From positions 1-36,156 of IMG/VR virus record IMGVR_UViG_3300034031_000051: a stretch of 36,156 nt of DNA; one strand, given 5' to 3'. Source of the DNA: a virus. Position 1 is the stretch's first letter, and every line of letters begins with the position of its first letter. This document shows, piece by piece, positions 8,544 to 15,970 of the stretch. The position numbers were made by a program, and so were the translations under genes. The notes below the pieces were generated by a model. The model searched no databases and had not been told where the DNA came from. It was given only the letters and a program-made list of their open reading frames with translations.

Positions 8544-10408
8544 TATCCCTTATTCCCCTTTCTTATTACTCTTTGCATTACCCAATGGTGTCTGCATTGT
8601 GTTTCAGCTTCACCTGTATCAGGGTTAGTATAGTACCCACCAGAATGAATAAACACATCATATCCAAAAATTGCACTCATATCTTGTATCTCTGCTCTGG
8701 TATATAATCGGTTATTGTCTATAAGCTTCACACAAAAACTTCTGCTGGTTGCTATCTTCGGTGCACCGTAACCCTCTTTAACCTGATAATCATACATTAC
8801 TTCAACTACTCTTTTATCTTTAGTTTTCAAAGGTTTGATTTCAACCTTTTCACCACTGATTGAATAGCTTATTAATCCGGCATCAGCTAGCTTATTCAAC
8901 TTTGATAATATATCATCAGTAGTAATTGCTATACTTAATTCTTTTCTGATTTCAGCTTTAATTTCAGTTAGTGTTTTACCATTTAGTTTTGAATCAATCA
9001 AGAAATTATCAACATCATTATCATCATCAAAAGCTAATTCAGCAGCTTTGAAATTGCAGGTTGAATAAGTATCTAAGATTTCAAATTCATTTCTATCTGT
9101 ACCGATATGTTTAACCAGTTCAAAATCTTCATCAGTTAAGATTTTACCATGTTTTTCGGCAGAAAAACTCTTAGTACTAAATGTGCTACCTGTACTGATT
9201 GATGGTGTTGCAATTAATAGTGCTTGACCTGCACCATTTGGTAAGGCTTCTTTTCCATCAATTGAACGTAATTCATCAATGGTTAAAACTTTCTCTCGGG
9301 TTGAAGTTTCTAATTCAGTTGAAAATAAAGTAGACTTATCTTTGAACTCAATAAGTGGCAAACCTGCATCAGAAAATAATTTATTTAAACCGTTTTCAAC
9401 AATGTTTCTATTATTCTTAACCCAAACTTGTTTGAAGATTTGATAAGCTGTTTCTAATTCGGTATTTCCACCCAATTGACCAGCAGTAGCTAAGCCAAAT
9501 AATAATTTAGATGTAGCATTGTGTACACTTAAAATCTGCTTCTCATTATTCTTATCAGCAAAATCTAATTTTCCAGAATAATCTTCTACACCAATTGAAT
9601 CAACTTCAACTTTTTTATCAGCAGCGTTATTATAACTTAAAACATATTTTAAGCCCTCTGCACCCGAATACATTGCTTTGAATTTCTTTGCAAATTCTTT
9701 AGCATTTTCAGATGTTGGTTCACCTTTAAAAAATGATATAATATGTGCTGGTGAGAATCCATTCTCTAATGAATTTTTGATAAAGGTGTTAACCATTATA
9801 TCACATACCATATTTTCTATTCCGGCTTGATAACTTACCGTAGGATATACAGTATTTACACTCGGAACATAACCAGCGAAATAATAAATCTTTGATCTCC
9901 GGTCTTCATTACTCCCTTTAATCCATCTATCATAGCTTAGAATATTTTTCTTTGATTGCCAATCTTCGCACACCCAAAACTTAGTTTTAGATTTATTGGT
10001 TCTAACGTGATGAAATGGTATATGTGTAAAATATAGAGGCTTGTTTGTAAGCTTATCATATTGAACTTCTAAAGCAAAACCATTGAATATATTATAGTCA
10101 AATACTACCTTTTGAATTATGTCTTCTAAACTGTCTACCGGATGAATATTAAAATTAGCATCAGCACCATCACTTTTAGTTACAACACCATCACCAAGTA
10201 AATAATCTTTCTTTGAACTGGTTATTGATCTATGCAGTGAACATTGCGAAAATATTCTTAATAGAAAATTTGCGTATAAATTGTCATCACCCCAAAGTAC
10301 CCACTTATCATCACTATTATTCTGTACTTTTTCAATTGGTAAAGGTGTTACACTTCTTGCAAAAGTAATTAGTGAATTAAGATTTTTATTTTCTTCATTG
10401 TTAATCAT
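8543..10408 (-). CDS. Portal protein with long C-terminal extension
   Basis: This 621-aa protein is a phage portal, the dodecameric channel for DNA packaging. Residues 1-370 follow the portal pattern: KWVLWGDDNLYANFLLRIF, then YLLGDGV, and a clip/crown part with LSVHNATSKLLFGLATAGQLGGNTELETAYQIFKQVW. After about residue 400 there is an extra region of some 220 residues: a winged-helix-like segment (TLTEIKAEIRKELSIAITTDDILSKL split over 460-500) and a C-terminal Cys/His module ending FCVKLIDNNRLYTRAEI ... CRHHWVMQRVIRKG, similar in feel to the C-terminus of gp7/MuF-type head-morphogenesis proteins. It lies 2 nt after the 126-aa gene and has no promoter motif of its own. Confidence 0.8.
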   Translation of the reverse strand: MINNEENKNLNSLITFARSVTPLPIEKVQNNSDDKWVLWGDDNLYANFLLRIFSQCSLHRSITSSKKDYLLGDGVVTKSDGADANFNIHPVDSLEDIIQKVVFDYNIFNGFALEVQYDKLTNKPLYFTHIPFHHVRTNKSKTKFWVCEDWQSKKNILSYDRWIKGSNEDRRSKIYYFAGYVPSVNTVYPTVSYQAGIENMVCDIMVNTFIKNSLENGFSPAHIISFFKGEPTSENAKEFAKKFKAMYSGAEGLKYVLSYNNAADKKVEVDSIGVEDYSGKLDFADKNNEKQILSVHNATSKLLFGLATAGQLGGNTELETAYQIFKQVWVKNNRNIVENGLNKLFSDAGLPLIEFKDKSTLFSTELETSTREKVLTIDELRSIDGKEALPNGAGQALLIATPSISTGSTFSTKSFSAEKHGKILTDEDFELVKHIGTDRNEFEILDTYSTCNFKAAELAFDDDNDVDNFLIDSKLNGKTLTEIKAEIRKELSIAITTDDILSKLNKLADAGLISYSISGEKVEIKPLKTKDKRVVEVMYDYQVKEGYGAPKIATSRSFCVKLIDNNRLYTRAEIQDMSAIFGYDVFIHSGGYYTNPDTGEAETQCRHHWVMQRVIRKGNKG

Positions 10409-10410
10409 TA

Positions 10411-10791
10411 TTATTTATAAATTATATACTCGTCTTTTCTTATTGGTGCAATGATTTCAGTTTCAGATTTCACACCAATTATTTTTAATTTTCCTACTTC
10501 AACTGGTTCACCAAATTGTGATTCATCAGTACTTTCATTATCACTTGCAGATTCATATACTGAATAAGTATACATGCCCTCCGGCATATTAATAAATACA
10601 TCAGTGTCAATTATGAATGCATCATATCTTGCAATATGTGGTGATACGTTAGCAGGTAAGAATATTTTAAATACATCACCATCAGCATCTACTTTCATTA
10701 CCATCAAATACTTTGGTGCTATGATTGTACTTAATTCTGTTAGAGTTAGAATAAGTTTTTGTTCTGATAATGCTTTGTTAATTTGTATCAT
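10411..10791 (-). CDS. Small virion-associated protein of unknown function
   Basis: This 126-aa protein is acidic and predicted beta-rich, with no recognised motif. The middle (ARYDAFIIDTDVFINMPEGMYTYSVYES) reads like an Ig-like or beta-sandwich segment, so a capsid decoration protein is possible. It is the first gene of the unit that also carries the portal, connector and second fibre set, directly behind a late-motif site. No function can be assigned from sequence. Confidence 0.5.
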   Translation of the reverse strand: MIQINKALSEQKLILTLTELSTIIAPKYLMVMKVDADGDVFKIFLPANVSPHIARYDAFIIDTDVFINMPEGMYTYSVYESASDNESTDESQFGEPVEVGKLKIIGVKSETEIIAPIRKDEYIIYK

Positions 10792-10803
10792 TCTCTTTAA
10801 TAT

Positions 10804-10815
10804 TATATATTACGT
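10804..10815 (-). promoter_or_regulatory. Late-promoter motif for the portal/fibre unit (ACGTAATATATA)
   Basis: It matches the consensus ACRTAWWATNTA on the minus strand, 12 nt before the ATG at 10791 and shortly after the hairpin that ends the tail-tube gene. Function is inferred from recurrence. Confidence 0.6.
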
Positions 10816-10833
10816 TTCGAGATTTTAAGGCAT

Positions 10834-10863
10834 AAAAAAAGCCCTCACCAGAAGTGAAAGCTT
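10834..10863 (-). terminator. Intrinsic terminator after the tail-tube gene
   Basis: On the minus strand the hairpin GCTTTCAC / GTGAGGGC (8 pairs, two G-U) is followed by seven T residues. It lies about 30 nt beyond the stop at 10891. Confidence 0.8.
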
Positions 10864-10890
10864 TAATATTTTATTCTTAATTATTTCTAA

Positions 10891-11421
10891 TTAAGCAATC
10901 AAACCTGCAATAATTGAAGGGTCTACAACTTGAAGAAAATGTTCATCACTTCCAGATAAAGTAATTGTTCTGCCATTGCTACCAGAATCTACACTACCGG
11001 ACATATTTTTAGCCATCATTTGACCGTTTAAGCCAAAAGCAACCCACACACCATTTCTTAATTGTACTAAAGCAGCAACCGGATTAGATATTAAATCTTC
11101 AACTGCTTTTTTACCTTCAACTGTACCCACGTTTGATAGTGAGAAAGTTAATTCCTTATTTATATCATAAGAATTATCACCATCGTTATGTATGTATTCT
11201 TCTTTAATTCCATTTTGACCAACTACTGCACCGTATTTCACGAATTTAGTGGATGCACTAGCAATACCTATTTCTGTAATCAAACCACTAACAGCAGTTG
11301 AATAAGTTTCAGTTTTACCAGAAGCATTTTTTAAGTCGGTGTGAGCAATTAAATACACATCAGATTTTACACCTGATTTAGTATTCTTTCCTGCTTCTCT
11401 ACCATAAACTGTTAAGCCCAT
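10891..11421 (-). CDS. Probable major tail tube protein
   Basis: This 176-aa protein is predicted beta-rich with the C-terminal pattern SGSVDSGSNGRTITLSGSDEHF, resembling the closing strand of phage tail tube proteins. Size is typical of a tube subunit (150-250 aa). The N-terminal half (TAVSGLITEIGIASASTKFVKYGAVV) would form the inner sheet. It stands as a single-gene unit between capsid and portal, with a terminator on each side, which fits the need for very high expression. GGAG lies 10-13 nt before the ATG. The alternative is a head decoration protein. Confidence 0.5.
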   Translation of the reverse strand: MGLTVYGREAGKNTKSGVKSDVYLIAHTDLKNASGKTETYSTAVSGLITEIGIASASTKFVKYGAVVGQNGIKEEYIHNDGDNSYDINKELTFSLSNVGTVEGKKAVEDLISNPVAALVQLRNGVWVAFGLNGQMMAKNMSGSVDSGSNGRTITLSGSDEHFLQVVDPSIIAGLIA

Positions 11422-11450
11422 TATATTTATTCTCCTTATACTAGGATGTT

Positions 11451-11478
11451 AAAAGGGCTAACCATGTTGTTAGCCCGT
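11451..11478 (-). terminator. Intrinsic terminator after the major capsid gene
   Basis: An 8-bp stem (GGGCTAAC/GTTAGCCC) with a CATG-containing loop is followed by TTTT on the minus strand. It lies 12 nt after the capsid stop. A degenerate late-motif-like ACATCCTAGTAT (11438-11449) follows, but it does not fit the consensus. Confidence 0.8.
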
Positions 11479-11490
11479 TACATCTATTTA

Positions 11491-12387
11491 TTATGCTACT
11501 TTTACGTAACCTATGTTGTTAATTGCAATTGGTGTAGCACCTAAACTAAAATTAGCTTTGATTTTATAGTTGTCATCATCTTCTGAAAACCAAGATTTAA
11601 AATCAATATCTGTCATTTCACCACCAGCAGTCAAGTTTTGCATTCTAGTGTATACAGCGTGACCACCGTTTAAACCGTTAACCACTTCAAATTTTGCAGT
11701 AGTACCGAATAAAGTATTATCAGCAGATGGATTGAATAGATTCTTAGAAGCTAATTCAGCTACATAAGCATCGTGTACATCTTTACCAATTAAGATTCTG
11801 TAATCTTCTTGACCTCTTACCACAATTGGCATAGCTAGGTGACCAGCTTGTAATTTTGCAATTACACCAGTAGCACCAGAAGTAGCACCAGATAATGCTA
11901 AGTAAGCACCAGCTTTGATTTTTTTCAAGTAACCATCCATACGGCTCAAAGTAGTATCACCAGTTAAAGTAACATCACCTTTCCAAATCATATCTTCAAC
12001 TTTCGCAGAAATATCTTTAGTTTTAATTGCAGTAATATCAGTAAGGAATGATAATGAATCATATGTTTGACCTTTTTGTAATTGACCTACAGCCCAAGTT
12101 TTTTCTAATTCTCTCTCACAATAAACTTCATTAACCTTTAGCGGTTTAATTGAAAGAATAGCTTGTGCCAAAGCAACACCACCAATAGCATTAAATCCGC
12201 AGGTAGAACCATCTTGAATTACTGTATTAGCAGCCATTAATTGTACTGTGTTATCACCTTTAGCTGTAGGGTCAAATGAACCTGCACTGGTTAATAATTT
12301 AATTGTTTGTGCTTCAAGAATTGCCTGAATCACTAAAGCTTTTCCTTGAGTTTGGAAAGCTGGTAACGCTGTAATATCGTATGCCAT
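11491..12387 (-). CDS. Major capsid protein
   Basis: This 298-aa protein has the position and pattern of a major capsid protein. It follows the protease and scaffold genes, and its C-terminal segment DIDFKSWFSEDDDNYKIKANFSLGATP resembles the usual end of HK97-fold capsid proteins (acidic residues, then strands with aromatic and basic residues). The N-terminal helix (ALPAFQTQGKALVIQAILEAQTIKLL) would be the HK97 N-arm. Ser/Thr/Gly-rich loops (LALSGATSGATGVIAKL) lie in the middle. It shares a transcript with the scaffold gene (34-nt gap of A/T only) and ends at a strong terminator. Confidence 0.75.
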   Translation of the reverse strand: MAYDITALPAFQTQGKALVIQAILEAQTIKLLTSAGSFDPTAKGDNTVQLMAANTVIQDGSTCGFNAIGGVALAQAILSIKPLKVNEVYCERELEKTWAVGQLQKGQTYDSLSFLTDITAIKTKDISAKVEDMIWKGDVTLTGDTTLSRMDGYLKKIKAGAYLALSGATSGATGVIAKLQAGHLAMPIVVRGQEDYRILIGKDVHDAYVAELASKNLFNPSADNTLFGTTAKFEVVNGLNGGHAVYTRMQNLTAGGEMTDIDFKSWFSEDDDNYKIKANFSLGATPIAINNIGYVKVA

Positions 12388-12421
12388 TTTTATATTTGTT
12401 TTTTATTTTTATTTTTAATTA

Positions 12422-13033
12422 TTATTTCTTGCTGTACATTTCAGCAAGCTTTGTGTATTTATCTAGTTCGTTTTCTTTTACTTCAACTCGTCTATCATTT
12501 GATAATTCTGTTGGTACTTTTGATAGTAATTCAATTTTTGAATCAATATCTTCTGCTACTTTTTCTACATCAGTTTTAAATGCTGATAAAGCTTCATTAG
12601 TAGGTAGACCTTTAATCAATTCTTCTAATTGTTTTACTCTTTCTTCCAATTCAGCAACCTTTGTATCTTCTGCTGGTGCATCAACTGATTCAGCTTCTTT
12701 TGGTGCTTCCTCGGCTAATACTTCATCTTCAACTGGTGCTTCAACTGGTAATACAAAATCTGCAATCACACCATCTCTTACACTCATCAAAGTATCATCT
12801 TCAAGTACATATTCACCATCTGATGCAGGTACTGAACCCTCTGCTGAACTAATTGATACTGGTGAACCTTTTTCTAATGATGGAAATTCTAAAATTGTAT
12901 CAGTATCTTTTACCTTCATAGTTTTGAAAGTCTCTGCAACAATTGTTTCAACTTTTTCAACATCACCGAATGCTTCTTTCATCATTTTAGTAAAGCTGTT
13001 TATTACTGTGTTAACTTTATTTACTTTGCTCAT
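12422..13033 (-). CDS. Capsid scaffold-like protein
   Basis: This 203-aa, highly acidic protein has a Glu/Ala/Pro-rich middle (VEAPVEDEVLAEEAPKEAES) and a C-terminal coiled coil (VAELEERVKQLEELIKGL onward, about residues 127-200). Acidic composition, coiled coil and position between protease and capsid are typical of scaffolding proteins that shape the procapsid and are removed by the protease. There is no sequence signature, so the assignment rests on composition and context. It has its own late-motif site 18 nt upstream. Confidence 0.65.
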   Translation of the reverse strand: MSKVNKVNTVINSFTKMMKEAFGDVEKVETIVAETFKTMKVKDTDTILEFPSLEKGSPVSISSAEGSVPASDGEYVLEDDTLMSVRDGVIADFVLPVEAPVEDEVLAEEAPKEAESVDAPAEDTKVAELEERVKQLEELIKGLPTNEALSAFKTDVEKVAEDIDSKIELLSKVPTELSNDRRVEVKENELDKYTKLAEMYSKK

Positions 13034-13051
13034 TTAATTATTCTTTTCCTA

Positions 13052-13063
13052 TATATAATACGT
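13052..13063 (-). promoter_or_regulatory. Late-promoter motif for scaffold/capsid (ACGTATTATATA)
   Basis: An exact match to the late consensus, identical to the lysis-unit copy. It overlaps the last base of the protease stop codon and lies 18 nt before the scaffold ATG. It would give the capsid genes a start separate from the protease gene. Confidence 0.6.
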
Positions 13064-13692
13064 TACCTGTTTTCTATTAATAATTCTTTGAAATCATTCA
13101 GGAAATCATTTAGGTTTTTATCAAATGCAGAAGTAGTTTTACTATGTAGTTCTAATACTACATTGGTTTCTGTATCTATAAAATCAAATAATCCTTCAAT
13201 TGAAAAACCTTTAATTTCACCAGATTTAATCTTTGCCCAAACAGCATCATCAGTAACTGTACAACCGCAAATCCACCCACCGTCTATGTTTGGTAATCCC
13301 TTAGGTGCAGATATACCTTTAGCTTCATCAACTATCCAACTTTGCCACATAAAGCTTCCAGCATCTTGTTTTGAATGCTCAATATTGAAAGCATTGTTTA
13401 AGCCTTTTTTACTGAAATGTTGTGCTATTTCTTTGATAGTTTGTTTATCAAACTTTACTGCATACTCACCAAATTCTTCTGAATACCTGTATATGGGTAT
13501 ATCAGGTGTCATAGCGTATCCCAAAAGAAATCTTTCATCATCACTGGTGAAGAATTGTTTAATAGGTTGTTTATTGAAGTGAAGAAAATCAATTTCAATT
13601 GCAGGTGCATTTACTAATGCAATAGCTGATACATAAGAACCATCATCAGGATTAATTTTTAAATCAATTAGTGGTAAACTTTTCTTTCTCAT
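13063..13692 (-). CDS. Prohead protease, XkdF-like
   Basis: This 209-aa protein has the arrangement of the XkdF family of putative phage serine proteases: FNIEHSKQDAG (the His at about residue 106 of the chosen start), then WQSWIVDEAKG, GGWICGCTVTDDAVWAKIKSGEIKGFSIEGLF, with the Ser of FSIEG as the likely nucleophile. It matures the procapsid by cleaving scaffold and capsid N-termini. The start was set at 13692 (MRKKSLPL). An upstream ATG at 13737 would place the first codons inside the preceding terminator hairpin and the promoter motif. Residues about 63-90 (PIYRYSEEFGEYAVKFDK) are nearly repeated in the small gene at 26975. Confidence 0.75.
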   Translation of the reverse strand: MRKKSLPLIDLKINPDDGSYVSAIALVNAPAIEIDFLHFNKQPIKQFFTSDDERFLLGYAMTPDIPIYRYSEEFGEYAVKFDKQTIKEIAQHFSKKGLNNAFNIEHSKQDAGSFMWQSWIVDEAKGISAPKGLPNIDGGWICGCTVTDDAVWAKIKSGEIKGFSIEGLFDFIDTETNVVLELHSKTTSAFDKNLNDFLNDFKELLIENR

Positions 13693-13699
13693 TTTCCTA

Positions 13700-13711
13700 T
13701 ACATAATACGT
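13700..13711 (-). promoter_or_regulatory. Late-promoter motif for the protease gene (ACGTATTATGTA)
   Basis: It matches the late consensus and lies only 7 nt before the chosen ATG, directly behind the tape-measure terminator. AGGAAA lies between motif and ATG. The short distance implies an almost leaderless transcript. Confidence 0.58.
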
Positions 13712-13721
13712 GTACCGGAAA

Positions 13722-13750
13722 TAAGAAAGGCTTCCATGTTAGAAGCCTCT
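13722..13750 (-). terminator. Intrinsic terminator after the tape measure gene
   Basis: Stem GGCTTC/GAAGCC with a 7-nt loop, followed on the minus strand by TTTCTTATT. Stem and loop are identical to the hairpin at 15939-15967. Confidence 0.78.
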
Positions 13751-13758
13751 TAATTGAT

Positions 13759-15900
13759 TTACAAACTTGATTGCTGATTATAAAAATCTTCTTTCGCTTG
13801 ATTAGATGTTAAATCTTTTTGAACTATATAAGCTTTAACAGGTTCTTTATTTTGTTTAGATACTGCATCAACAATATCACTTGAACCACTATTATTTTTT
13901 TGTAGAATAGTTGAATTAATTATAGGTGCACTAAATGATGGTGCACCACCTCCACCACCTGATTTACCTTTAATCTGTACACTTGAAATAGCTTTAACTT
14001 GTTTAAAAGCATTAGCACCAATAGCAGCAGCAGATATACCTTTTGCGATACTTCCATACGGTTCTTTTAATACACTTTGTGATGCTAAAACTTCTGTAAT
14101 ACCTTTGTAAGCATTCATAGTTGCACCTGCAATAGCTAAACCTTTATATGCTACGGTATTTTCACTGAACATGGATGCAGCAGCATCCAGTGTTGCACCT
14201 ACTTCATTTAATTGTGATTTCCTGTATTCAGTCTCTTTATCAGCTATTTCTTTTCTTACATCAGCATTTTCTTGATTGATATCTGTTATTCTTTGCTGGT
14301 GATCTGCTTCAAGTAAGGCTAATTGTTCTTTTTGTCCTACCAGTTGAAGTTTCTTAAGCTCAAAAGCAGCATTTTCAGCATTCAATTTAGCAGATGTGAT
14401 AGCTTCAATTTTAGCAGTTGCTGTTTCCGGTGAATCATTTTCATTTATAGCATTAGATTCAGCATTAACTAAACCTGTTTCAGCACCAGATAGAACATTA
14501 TTAGCTTTATTGATAGCATCCTGACTATCATATTTATTATTAATTGCGGATGCTTCAACACCTTTAGCATTAGTAAGTACAGATGTATCTTTACCATACT
14601 TTTTAGCTAGTGCTATTTCATCTTTATACTTAAGTTCCAGCTCATTTAATTCTTTCTCTCTGGCAGTCCTGTTTGCATCAGCTACAACTTTATTAGCTGC
14701 ATCAGTAGATTGTTTAATTAATGCTAAATCTGCTTTTTGCTTTTCCTTAATTTTATCCGCTTCTGCTTTGGCTCGGGCTGCATCTGCTTTTTGCTTTTCT
14801 TTTATCTTATCGGATTCAGCTTTTCTTTTTTCAGCAGCTTGTTTATTTACTTCATCAATCCTTTTCTTTTCTTCAATCTTATCAATTTCCTGTTGAAGCT
14901 TTAGTTCTTTGAATCTTTTTTGATCTTCTGCTGAAAGAGTACCTTTTACTTTTAATGTTTCCCGTAGAAGATTTAATTCATTATTGATACGCTTTTCAGA
15001 TAGTTGATAAATTTGTGCTTCTCTCCCACCCTTAGCTTCCAGTAATTTAATACCGTTATCAATCGCTTGATTATTTCTATTGGTTGCACTGGTTAATCTA
15101 TCTAAACCTCTTTCTGCTGCACTGGTTACCCCTACAAAATCTGTTACTGTTTGAGTTATCTTTATAAATAAATCTCCCATTAACTTTAGTCCGGGCAAAA
15201 ACCTGCTTACAACGTTCTTAATAGCTTCAAAATTTGAAACCAATAGAACTATAGCACCCACAATTAAACCTATTCCTAACGCCTTAAAAGCTAATCCTAA
15301 GCCATTTGTAGCAACTGTAGCACTATTAGTAGCAACTACTTGTGCACCCGTGGCAACGGTATCTGCATTCTTAGCAGCAGTACCCACACCTAACTTCAAA
15401 ATAAATGCTTTGTAGAAATCGTTAAGGTCTGCCATTGAATCAATCATTCCAACAATACCCTGAATTGCTACCATTTTCTTAATAGCATCTTCTGCTGTTG
15501 CTGATGATAACCCTAATAGCTCTGTTGCACCCACCATACCACCGATTGCACTAGCTCCGGCACTAGCAAATTTTGATATGGATGCAAACTTGTTATCTGG
15601 ATTGAATGCAGATACAGTTTTATTTAATGAATCTTGTTGATCTCGAAGCTCTGCAATTGTGGTAACTGCTTTTCTAAATTCTTCTGTATTCTCTTTTCCG
15701 GCTTGTTGTAATGCTTGTGCAGCTTGAGTAGCTTCTTTGATCTGTTGTTTAAAATTTTTAATATTTCCAACACCTACATCTTGCTTACCCGTTTTTTCTA
15801 AAGCATCACCTAATTTTTTTACTTCTGAAACTGCATTTTTAACTTCATCAGTACCATTAATATTTAGACCTAATACTATTTGCTTATTATTTTCTGACAT
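13759..15900 (-). CDS. Tape measure protein
   Basis: This 713-aa protein sets tail length. It has the usual make-up: Ala/Lys-rich coiled coils at the N-terminus (about 15-95) and in the middle (about 330-440, with near-repeats of DKIKEKQKADAARAKAEA), a hydrophobic segment at about 205-222 (LGIGLIVGAIVLLVSNF) and a Gly-rich C-terminus (GKSGGGGGAPSF). At the usual ratio of about 0.15 nm per residue the tail would be near 100 nm (inference). It is relatively short for a siphovirus. It is a single-gene unit with its own late motif and terminator. Confidence 0.8.
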   Translation of the reverse strand: MSENNKQIVLGLNINGTDEVKNAVSEVKKLGDALEKTGKQDVGVGNIKNFKQQIKEATQAAQALQQAGKENTEEFRKAVTTIAELRDQQDSLNKTVSAFNPDNKFASISKFASAGASAIGGMVGATELLGLSSATAEDAIKKMVAIQGIVGMIDSMADLNDFYKAFILKLGVGTAAKNADTVATGAQVVATNSATVATNGLGLAFKALGIGLIVGAIVLLVSNFEAIKNVVSRFLPGLKLMGDLFIKITQTVTDFVGVTSAAERGLDRLTSATNRNNQAIDNGIKLLEAKGGREAQIYQLSEKRINNELNLLRETLKVKGTLSAEDQKRFKELKLQQEIDKIEEKKRIDEVNKQAAEKRKAESDKIKEKQKADAARAKAEADKIKEKQKADLALIKQSTDAANKVVADANRTAREKELNELELKYKDEIALAKKYGKDTSVLTNAKGVEASAINNKYDSQDAINKANNVLSGAETGLVNAESNAINENDSPETATAKIEAITSAKLNAENAAFELKKLQLVGQKEQLALLEADHQQRITDINQENADVRKEIADKETEYRKSQLNEVGATLDAAASMFSENTVAYKGLAIAGATMNAYKGITEVLASQSVLKEPYGSIAKGISAAAIGANAFKQVKAISSVQIKGKSGGGGGAPSFSAPIINSTILQKNNSGSSDIVDAVSKQNKEPVKAYIVQKDLTSNQAKEDFYNQQSSL

Positions 15901-15921
15901 TATATCTATGTTCTTTACTCA

Positions 15922-15933
15922 TAGATTATATGT
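15922..15933 (-). promoter_or_regulatory. Late-promoter motif for the tape measure gene (ACATATAATCTA)
   Basis: It matches the consensus and includes a perfect TATAAT box, 21 nt before the ATG. It is identical to the copy at 23257-23268, and the leader sequences after both are also similar (TATGAGTAAAG / TATAAGTAAAT). Confidence 0.6.
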
Positions 15934-15938
15934 GTTAA

Positions 15939-15967
15939 TAAAAAAGGCTTCCATGTTAGAAGCCTCT
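15939..15967 (-). terminator. Intrinsic terminator after the baseplate-hub-like gene
   Basis: Stem GGCTTC/GAAGCC followed by TTTTTTATT on the minus strand, 4 nt after the stop at 15971. The hairpin is the same sequence as the one behind the tape measure gene. Confidence 0.82.
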
Positions 15968-15970
15968 TAA

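Noticed and set aside
11438-11449. Eleventh late motif before the tail-tube gene (ACATCCTAGTAT)
   Set aside because: It keeps ACAT but loses the TAWWAT core, so I do not count it.
12381-13037. Long plus-strand frame (218 aa) opposite the scaffold gene
   Set aside because: It is Ser/Thr/Phe-rich low-complexity sequence exactly antisense to the acidic scaffold gene, whose codon use creates it; there is no promoter or start context.
13088-13582. Plus-strand frame of 164 aa
   Set aside because: Antisense to the well-supported prohead protease.
13693-13737. Upstream ATG for the protease gene
   Set aside because: These codons overlap the terminator loop and the late motif, so the extension is read from regulatory DNA.
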